8,505 nucleotides of DNA from Caldilineaceae bacterium (GTDB lineage Bacteria > Chloroflexota > Anaerolineae > Caldilineales > Caldilineaceae), in contig JAHBVH010000135.1 of assembly GCA_019637645.1 (NCBI GenBank), positions 1 through 8,505 of the forward strand, written 5' to 3'. This document shows positions 1 to 4,547 of this stretch, piece by piece (the stretch's first letter is position 1; the number at the start of each line of letters is the position of its first letter). The position numbers and the translations under genes are program-made. The notes under the pieces are model-generated. The model ran no database searches. It was not told where the DNA came from and worked only from the letters and a program-made list of their open reading frames with translations.

Positions 1-3
1 TAG

Positions 4-23
4 ATACGCAAGATTTTGCGTAT
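4..23. repeat. Short perfect inverted repeat at the window edge
   Basis: Arms ATACGCAA (4-11) and TTGCGTAT (16-23) are exact reverse complements around a 4-base loop (GATT). The right arm is followed by TTTACC, so only a three-T run is present. It could be the tail end of a terminator for a gene lying left of the window, on either strand. The neighbouring gene is not visible, so no more can be said. Confidence 0.45.
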
Positions 24-46
24 TTACCGCGGGATCAGAGAAGGGC

Positions 47-98
47 AGAGGATAGAGGACAGAAGACAGAGGACGAATTCTGACTTCTGATTTCTGTC
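47..98. repeat. Heptanucleotide tandem array with direct and inverted halves
   Basis: Four consecutive 7-base units, AGAGGAT, AGAGGAC, AGAAGAC and AGAGGAC, fill 47-74. After a 3-base GAA come three units of inverted sense, TTCTGAC, TTCTGAT and TTCTGTC (78-98). The two halves can pair: GGACAGAA at 57-64 is the exact reverse complement of TTCTGTCC at 92-99, with further pairing inside. Short tandemly repeated heptamers of this type are known in intergenic regions of filamentous cyanobacteria, and I infer a comparable element here. The array ends 47 bases before the acyltransferase start, so it may lie in that gene's promoter or leader. No coding potential is apparent. Confidence 0.6.
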
Positions 99-145
99 CC
101 CTTTCCCTAAATTTTATCTCACTGGCTTGAGTTGGGAATCGCGCT

Positions 146-919
146 ATGCTGATTTTCTTAACCGTTCGTGCTGTTGTGCGCATGTTGTTGCTGTTGTTGC
201 TGATTGGGATTGGTGCTTTGTGTGTGTTGTTGCTAGGGCTCATTCCGCTCCGTGTGGGTGGGGCGCGCTTGGCGGCTTGGCCGGTGGTGTTCATGGCACG
301 GCTCTTTATGGCGGTAGCTGGGATAGACTATCATTGTGCTATGCCAGCTGTGGTGCGTGATCATCAGGGGATGATCTTTTGCAATCATACGGCGTTTATC
401 GATACGTTACTCGTGCTCTATGTAACACCTGCGCGTTTTCTGAGCACCAAAGGAGTCCGCAAATTGCCGGTGATCGGCCAGATTGCGGTTGCCCTGGAGA
501 CGATCTTTCTCAATCGCTTTAATCAAGCGGCCCGCACGGCTTCGCGCACGGAGATCGCCGAAGCGCTGCGGGCACGTCCCTACCCGCCGCTTGTCCTCTT
601 CCCCGAAGGCACCATTGGGCCGGGCCATACCCTGTTGCCTTTTCGGCGGGGTGCTTTTGAAATTGCCCAACAGGAACAGGTCTCGATCCTGCCCTGTGTC
701 CTCTACTATGAGCCGCTGGATGTGGTCACTTGGTATGAATCCCGCGCCACTTTGCCGACCATGGCTTGGCGGCTGCTGATGCAACGACGACCTGTCAAAG
801 CGCGCCTCCTGCCACTACCTGTGGTGAAGGTCGCGGTCGATGCCGATATCGATCAAGTCGCGGAACAGATGCGGCAAGCGCTCCAGACTGCGCTACACCA
901 AGCCAAGCTTGCCGGTTAG
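146..919 (+). CDS. plsC: PlsC-type lysophospholipid acyltransferase
   Basis: This 257-residue protein belongs to the PlsC/AGPAT family, which transfers a fatty acyl group to the free hydroxyl of a lysophospholipid, typically turning lysophosphatidic acid into phosphatidic acid at the inner membrane. The family motifs are in order: NHTAFID with catalytic H81 and D86 (HX4D), FLNR at 121-124 (motif II, R124), FPEGT at 152-156 (motif III, phosphate binding) and ILP at 181-183 (motif IV). Residues about 9-33 are a strongly hydrophobic membrane anchor. The length is usual for the family. ATG 146 is well fixed because an in-frame TGA lies at 128-130 with no other start between; GGGA at 134-137 is a weak ribosome site. 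No lipid-synthesis gene is adjacent. The exact acceptor cannot be read from sequence: family members can prefer lysophosphatidate, lysophosphatidylcholine or ornithine lipid precursors. Confidence 0.9.
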   Translation: MLIFLTVRAVVRMLLLLLLIGIGALCVLLLGLIPLRVGGARLAAWPVVFMARLFMAVAGIDYHCAMPAVVRDHQGMIFCNHTAFIDTLLVLYVTPARFLSTKGVRKLPVIGQIAVALETIFLNRFNQAARTASRTEIAEALRARPYPPLVLFPEGTIGPGHTLLPFRRGAFEIAQQEQVSILPCVLYYEPLDVVTWYESRATLPTMAWRLLMQRRPVKARLLPLPVVKVAVDADIDQVAEQMRQALQTALHQAKLAG

Positions 920-947
920 GCGGCCACCGGCGTCGTGGACATTGAGA

Positions 948-1004
948 GTTGGCTTCCCCTTGTTTGAGCGGATGGCAAACTTTGGAGGCCAGCTAACTGT
1001 TTTG
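948..1004 (+). terminator. Possible terminator after the acyltransferase gene
   Basis: An outer 10-bp stem (GTTGGCTTCC at 948-957 with GGAGGCCAGC at 984-993, including two G-T pairs) encloses an inner 5-bp stem (GTTTG 962-966 with CAAAC 976-980). It is followed by TAACTGTTTTG, a short interrupted T run. It begins 28 bases after the acyltransferase stop and ends just before the arsR promoter, which suits a terminator. The internal loops and weak T run make this tentative. Confidence 0.35.
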
Positions 1005-1041
1005 TGGTTGACTTTGGTCTATTATATAACTGTATGGTTAT
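1002..1041 (+). promoter_or_regulatory. Promoter and operator-like dyad of the arsR operon
   Basis: TTGTGG (1002-1007) and TATAAC (1025-1030) are spaced by 17 bases and form a plausible sigma-70-type promoter with a good -10. An alternative -35, TTGACT (1008-1013), could pair with TATGGT (1033-1038) at a less favourable 19-base spacing. Overlapping the -10 is a perfect dyad: ATAAC (1026-1030), six bases, then GTTAT (1037-1041). ArsR-family repressors bind dyads that overlap their own promoter and repress themselves, so this is the likely autoregulatory operator. A transcript starting near 1037 leaves a leader of about 30 bases before ATG 1067. The promoter and dyad are read directly; binding by the downstream repressor is inferred. 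Confidence 0.55.
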
Positions 1042-1066
1042 GTGAATGAGTTTTAACAAGGCTATT

Positions 1067-1465
1067 ATGCGAGAAACCTCACCGTATCGCGCCATTGCTG
1101 ACTTGAATCGGCGCAAGATTCTGGACCTGCTCCGCACTGCGGGGCCATTACAGGCGGGTGACATTGTGGCCCATTTGCCCGCCATTAGCCAACCGGCGGT
1201 CAGTAAACACCTACGTATTTTGCGGGAAACTGGTTTGGTACAAACCATGGCCCAAGGTCGCGAGCGGATCTATACCTTAAACCCAACAGCGCTCCAGCAA
1301 GTGGCAGAGTGGTTACAGGCGTATGAAGCGCTCTGGGATATACGTCTCGCGACGCTGAAAGCCGTGGCCGAACGTGCCGACGCCCAAGAAGAAGTGGCCG
1401 AACGTGCCGACGCCCAAGAAGAAGTGGCCGAACGTGCCGACGCCCAAGAAGGAAGCGAAGCATGA
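1067..1465 (+). CDS. ArsR-family winged-helix repressor with repeat tail
   Basis: A 132-residue ArsR/SmtB-family transcription factor, expected to act as a cytoplasmic dimeric repressor. The winged helix-turn-helix spans residues about 5-75: RAIADLNRRKILDLL, then a recognition helix around SQPAVSKHLRILRETGLV (41-58) and a wing around GRERIYTL (64-71). The protein has no cysteine, so the usual CxC metal site is missing and it is not a thiol metal sensor. It fits the ArsR branch paired with SRPBCC proteins. I prefer ATG 1067 over ATG 1046: AAGG at 1058-1061 lies five bases ahead of it, and the family similarity begins there; 1046 would add seven residues and has no ribosome site. The C-terminus (100-129) is three copies of a charged decapeptide, VAERADAQEE, an unusual extension. 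The TGA overlaps the next gene's ATG (ATGA), indicating translational coupling. The effector is unknown. Confidence 0.88.
   Translation: MRETSPYRAIADLNRRKILDLLRTAGPLQAGDIVAHLPAISQPAVSKHLRILRETGLVQTMAQGRERIYTLNPTALQQVAEWLQAYEALWDIRLATLKAVAERADAQEEVAERADAQEEVAERADAQEGSEA
1364..1453 (+). repeat. Three tandem 30-bp repeats inside arsR
   Basis: Units occupy 1364-1393, 1394-1423 and 1424-1453, each starting GTGGCCGAACGTGCC. The first two are identical over all 30 bases; the third differs only in its last codon (GGA for GAA). The unit is a multiple of three, so changes in copy number keep the frame and only lengthen or shorten the acidic, probably helical tail. The Shine-Dalgarno of the next gene (AAGGAAG, 1449-1455) overlaps the end of the array. 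Near-identity of the copies points to recent expansion or ongoing homogenisation. Confidence 0.95.
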
Positions 1466-2076
1466 TCCCAGTGACGATTGTGAAACAGATCGAAATTGCG
1501 GCGAAGGCCACGACGGTGTGGCGCTATGTGGGGACGGAACGCGGTTTGCGCGAGTGGTGGGGGTTTGATATTACGCTAGAAGAGAAGCAAGGCGGCTGCT
1601 GTGAGGAACGCAGCGATTGGCAAGGCCGCCCCTGCCACTGGCGCGGCCAAGTGACGGACTATCAACCACCGTATCAGTTATCGCTGTTACTCCATAATAT
1701 GACTGCCGGACTGACTGCCGAAACAATCTGGCCTGCCTGGACGACCATTGTGATTACCCTGACCGAACACGCGGGACGCACCCAAGTGAAGCTTGTTCAA
1801 GCGCTGTTTGATGCGACTTGGGGCAGTGCTGTCGGCCCTGCAGCTGAGATGACGTTGCCTTCTCCAGCTGGCCCCGTTGTCGTGTGGAATCAACTCGCGG
1901 GGGCGCAGCTCCAAGCAACCCAAGCTTGGCCCCTCGCCAAGCCGATGCTCGTCCCGCCCGATCGTCGCTACTGGTTAGTGGAGGAATCATCAGCTTGGCT
2001 ACGCTTCAGTGAAAAACGATGGGAAGAAACGTTGCAAGTGCTAAGCCACCAAGTGATGCTACTTCTGCCAAGCTAG
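1462..2076 (+). CDS. SRPBCC (AHSA1-like) domain protein
   Basis: A 204-residue protein of the SRPBCC/START-like fold, nearest to the AHSA1 group, which binds hydrophobic ligands in a deep pocket; its ligand or activity here is unknown. Diagnostic features are the opening strand and helix VKQIEIAAKATTVWRYVGTE (8-27), the WWGF motif (32-35), a GG turn at 44-45, the middle strands (55-115), and a C-terminal helix about 182-200 (FSEKRWEETLQVLSHQVM) that would close the pocket. Between about 118 and 172 is a Pro/Ala-rich insert, making it longer than usual family members of about 140-160 residues. The start overlaps the arsR stop (ATGA) and AAGGAAG (1449-1455) is its ribosome site, so the two genes form one operon. 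ArsR-SRPBCC pairs are common in bacteria, and the repressor probably controls this gene. No signal peptide is visible, so it should be cytoplasmic. Confidence 0.82.
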   Translation: MIPVTIVKQIEIAAKATTVWRYVGTERGLREWWGFDITLEEKQGGCCEERSDWQGRPCHWRGQVTDYQPPYQLSLLLHNMTAGLTAETIWPAWTTIVITLTEHAGRTQVKLVQALFDATWGSAVGPAAEMTLPSPAGPVVVWNQLAGAQLQATQAWPLAKPMLVPPDRRYWLVEESSAWLRFSEKRWEETLQVLSHQVMLLLPS

Positions 2077-2110
2077 CGGTGGCCGGTTTGCAAACCAGCC
2101 ACCGTTTCTC
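2077..2110 (+). terminator. Terminator of the arsR-SRPBCC operon
   Basis: Directly after the TAG stop, CGGTGGC (2077-2083) pairs with GCCACCG (2098-2104) and GGTTTG (2085-2090) with CAAACC (2091-2096), with one C-A mismatch (2084/2097) between the stems. The T-rich TTTCTC (2105-2110) follows. The apex would open as a TTTGCAAA loop. Position, stem strength and short T tract agree with an intrinsic terminator. Confidence 0.7.
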
Positions 2111-2141
2111 ACCGACCAAGCTTTGTCCGTAAGCCCAATTC

Positions 2142-2148
2142 AAGGAGG
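2142..2148 (+). promoter_or_regulatory. Strong Shine-Dalgarno that fixes the next start
   Basis: AAGGAGG ends seven bases before ATG 2156 and is a near-perfect anti-Shine-Dalgarno match. It decides the start of the DUF4177-like gene against the in-frame TTG at 2123, which has no ribosome site and would place this purine tract inside the coding region. Confidence 0.85.
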
Positions 2149-2155
2149 AATCCCG

Positions 2156-2500
2156 ATGTTGCAACACCAAAGGTCGCCCCTGTCCATTGCCCCCCGGTTC
2201 ATTGCCCCCCGGTTCATTGCCCCCCGGTTCATTGTCAATGAGCCCGCCCCACTACCGATGCTGCCACCGTCAACACCGTCATCGCCACTTGTGTCGCCTC
2301 AAGCACCGATTGCGGCCCCGCTGATCTATGTCCAAAAACCTGTCCGTTGGGAGTATCAACAACTTGTGCGCAATCTTGCCAAGGAAGCGACCCTAACCGC
2401 TGCCGAGTTAGATATGCTGGGCAAAGACGGCTGGGAGTTGGCGGGGGTGACCACTGACTCCCCTTTTGTCTACTTCTATTTTAAGCGCGTTATGTTGTAA
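2156..2500 (+). CDS. Small protein with DUF4177-like domain and IAPRF repeats
   Basis: A 114-residue protein of unknown function. The C-terminal half (about 62-112) matches the pattern of DUF4177-like domains: VRWEYQQL (63-70), a helix TAAELDMLGKDGWELAGV (81-98) with the hallmark GKDGWEL, and a final strand ending YFYFKR (106-111). The N-terminal half is low in complexity: three copies of IAPRF (11-25), then a Pro/Ser-rich stretch (29-57) that is probably disordered. There is no signal peptide or membrane segment. The start is set by the strong ribosome site; the gene begins 79 bases after the SRPBCC stop and beyond its terminator, so it may be separately transcribed, although no clear promoter is seen. 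Its stop lies 21 bases from the stop of the convergent lipoprotein gene. The domain call is firm in pattern, but its biochemical role is not known. Confidence 0.8.
   Translation: MLQHQRSPLSIAPRFIAPRFIAPRFIVNEPAPLPMLPPSTPSSPLVSPQAPIAAPLIYVQKPVRWEYQQLVRNLAKEATLTAAELDMLGKDGWELAGVTTDSPFVYFYFKRVML
2186..2234 (+). repeat. 15-bp tandem repeat encoding IAPRF
   Basis: Three identical 15-base units, ATTGCCCCCCGGTTC, lie at 2186-2200, 2201-2215 and 2216-2230, followed by a partial copy (ATTG, 2231-2234). The unit length preserves the reading frame. Exact identity suggests recent slippage expansion, and each unit also holds a run of six C residues. Confidence 0.95.
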
Positions 2501-2521
2501 GGAAGGCTGCTCACTGGGGGA

Positions 2522-4405
2522 TTACGGAGCAACGGTGATCTGTTGCAGTAAGCTTTCCCAGTCGCTTTGGCCATAGTAGCCTACCATCTCTGGCAAAGGC
2601 TCGCTGGCGGCATGGCGTATTGTCTCGCCGGTGATTAGATCGGTGCTCATCACAATGATCTCATCACCGTTCTGTTGGACATAGAAAAGAGTGTTGCCAT
2701 CCTCACCCCAGATGGGCGCGTCTTGAAAAGCGTCAGCCTGATCAAGTGGGCGTTGTTCCCCAGTTTCGATATTGACCAGATAGATACGCCGACCGGCGAT
2801 GGCGGGATTCTCAAACGTCATTAGATCGGCCCATTCATCACCGGTTTGCTCTGCTGGAACGGCGGCATACGCGAGCCAATTTCCTTGTGGTGACCAAGCC
2901 ACGATCCCGGGCACTTGTTCCGTCTGCCGCACGATGGTGGTGATTTGGCCGCTGGTGCTCTCCCACACACGAAGCCATTTATTGACTTGCGCCGAACGAT
3001 AACCACCCGCGGTAAAGGCTAAGGCTGAACTGTCTGGAGCCCAACTCTGGTAGTGCGGATTCAGCAGCGCGGCATCTGCCAGCGGCATGACCTGCTGCGT
3101 GTGCGTATCTAAAACTGAAAGCGGCAAGCCGTCCGCCTGAATGGATGCACCTAATGGCCCTGCCCATAAAAGGACATAGCGAGCATCAGGTGACCACTGC
3201 CCCAAAACGAGTTGACTCGGTTCTATGGTGCTGGTGTCAGGGCTAGCTGGTGGGGCTGTAAAAACGAGCACAGGGGCGACTACTGCGCTTGGCGTTATTG
3301 TCACTTGCCAGAGCTCGGTTGGTTCATCGACTTGGACATTACCTGTGCTGTCCATAAACCGATGGCTGCGCACAACGAGCAGCTGTTGACTATCGGGCGA
3401 CCAACTGAGTGGGTCGATTGCCGCTGCCCTAGGAAAGAGTCTGCGTGTCTGCCCTTGGGCCACTTCGTGCAGCAAAATGCCCAAGGTTGGATTCGTTTCA
3501 GCTAGCCATTGACCATCGGGAGAAGGTGTACACTGCGGCGAGGTGGTTGGCGAGCAGAGCGACAGTCCCTCAAGCGCACCACTACTCAGGGTCAAACGCC
3601 AGATATTGCCCGTCGGGTCGGTCACCAGGAGCTGATCCGCCTCTTCCCAGGCCGTGATCATTAATCGGCGTGTATCATGTTCGAGCACGGTGGTCAGGCT
3701 CAGGTTCTGTATATCGACAATGACCAGCGAATGATCTTGGGGCACACAGGGTTGATAGACGAGGGTTAAGGCAAGTTGGGTTCCATCGGGCGACCAAGTG
3801 AAATTCCCCCAGGCCACATCCTGATCCGCTAGATTCATGGTCACACGGCTGGACGCGCCAGTTGCCAGATCGAGCAAAACAAGCTCATCAGCTTGGCGAT
3901 AGGCGGCTTGGGTTCCATCCGGCGAGACGGCCAGGGTCCACGTGCTATCTGTCGGCAAAATTTCTCGCACCGTGCCATCCGTCAAATCCACGGCTTGTAA
4001 ATCCGATGCATTGATAAAAAGTCCACAGCCGTCGGTCACTGGTGCATTGGTAAAGTAGAGCGTGTTGCCCGCGGGGGACCAAGCCAGGGGGCGAGGGGTG
4101 GTATAGCCCAAGCCCCAATGCTTCCAACCGGCAACGGGCGTCCATGAGACACTACCATCTGCCTTTTGTATGCGTAACTCGGTATAATATTCTGTTCTAT
4201 CACCTGTGGGAAACGCGGCCAACCCCTCGGCGCGCCACTGCGCATCGGGGGCCGTCAACGACCACTTTTCTAGGGTCATATCGGTTAGATCCGGTGGCGC
4301 TTCCTCTGGCTGCGGTGTTGTCGTCGTTGCCATGGGTTGGATGGGTTGGCAGGCGGTGACCAACCCAATTAGCAGAAAGATCAAGGTCAAGATGCGGCGT
4401 TGCAT
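2522..4405 (-). CDS. Lipoprotein with TolB/WD40-like beta-propeller repeats
   Basis: This 627-residue exported lipoprotein is predicted to fold as one or two beta-propellers that hold protein or ligand partners at the cell surface. The N-terminus is a lipoprotein signal (MQRRILTLIFLLIGLVTAC) with lipobox VTAC and acylated C19, followed by a Thr/Pro-rich linker (21-40). About ten repeats follow with the PD40 signature WSPDG: near 107 (AWSPAGNTLYFT), 158 (AVSPDGTQAAY), 202 (TWSPDGTQLALT), 250 (degenerate), 293 (PSPDGQWLAE), 333 (SWSPDSQQLLVV), 402 (QWSPDARYVLLW), 454 (SWAPDSSALAFT), 502 (AWSPQGNWLAYA) and 565 (IWGEDGNTLFYV). No catalytic domain is attached, unlike propeller peptidases of the DPP4 type. 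A scaffold or binding role is inferred; the partner is unknown. Only a weak ribosome site precedes ATG 4405. It converges with the DUF4177-like gene and lies behind a hairpin, so it is probably transcribed alone. Confidence 0.87.
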   Translation of the reverse strand: MQRRILTLIFLLIGLVTACQPIQPMATTTTPQPEEAPPDLTDMTLEKWSLTAPDAQWRAEGLAAFPTGDRTEYYTELRIQKADGSVSWTPVAGWKHWGLGYTTPRPLAWSPAGNTLYFTNAPVTDGCGLFINASDLQAVDLTDGTVREILPTDSTWTLAVSPDGTQAAYRQADELVLLDLATGASSRVTMNLADQDVAWGNFTWSPDGTQLALTLVYQPCVPQDHSLVIVDIQNLSLTTVLEHDTRRLMITAWEEADQLLVTDPTGNIWRLTLSSGALEGLSLCSPTTSPQCTPSPDGQWLAETNPTLGILLHEVAQGQTRRLFPRAAAIDPLSWSPDSQQLLVVRSHRFMDSTGNVQVDEPTELWQVTITPSAVVAPVLVFTAPPASPDTSTIEPSQLVLGQWSPDARYVLLWAGPLGASIQADGLPLSVLDTHTQQVMPLADAALLNPHYQSWAPDSSALAFTAGGYRSAQVNKWLRVWESTSGQITTIVRQTEQVPGIVAWSPQGNWLAYAAVPAEQTGDEWADLMTFENPAIAGRRIYLVNIETGEQRPLDQADAFQDAPIWGEDGNTLFYVQQNGDEIIVMSTDLITGETIRHAASEPLPEMVGYYGQSDWESLLQQITVAP

Positions 4406-4469
4406 AAGGATTTCTCATTTCTAGGGTGTGATCTACTCGGTTAAACGTTGTTTGAAAAGGAAGCCTATC

Positions 4470-4500
4470 CACCTGACCGGTTTTCAAAACCGGTCAGGTG
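4470..4500 (-). terminator. Perfect hairpin after the PA14 gene
   Basis: CACCTGACCGGTTTT (4470-4484) and its exact reverse complement (4486-4500) are separated by one base, giving an 11-bp GC-rich stem capped by an A/T-rich apex. It begins 47 bases past the TAA of the PA14 gene and lies ahead of the propeller lipoprotein gene, so it probably ends the former. There is no proper T run downstream on the minus strand, only CTTTTC about ten bases on, so it departs from a standard intrinsic terminator. An intergenic repeat element is an alternative. Confidence 0.6.
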
Positions 4501-4547
4501 TTGTTACGCACGTAGCGCAGCGTGGTTTCCCCAGTCGGCGCAAGCGG

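Noticed and set aside
1046..1066. ATG 1046 as the arsR start
   Set aside because: No Shine-Dalgarno precedes it and it lies only about nine bases after the expected transcription start; ATG 1067 has AAGG in place. It stays possible if the transcript is leaderless.
1364..1453. Repeat array as a CRISPR-like structure
   Set aside because: The units are directly adjacent with no spacers, are in frame within arsR, and no cas gene is present.
1067..2076. ArsR-SRPBCC pair as a toxin-antitoxin or defence module
   Set aside because: Such pairs are widespread regulator-effector operons; nothing here shows a nuclease, NTPase or toxin fold.
2123..2155. TTG start for the DUF4177-like gene
   Set aside because: It has no ribosome site, whereas AAGGAGG lies at ideal distance from ATG 2156.
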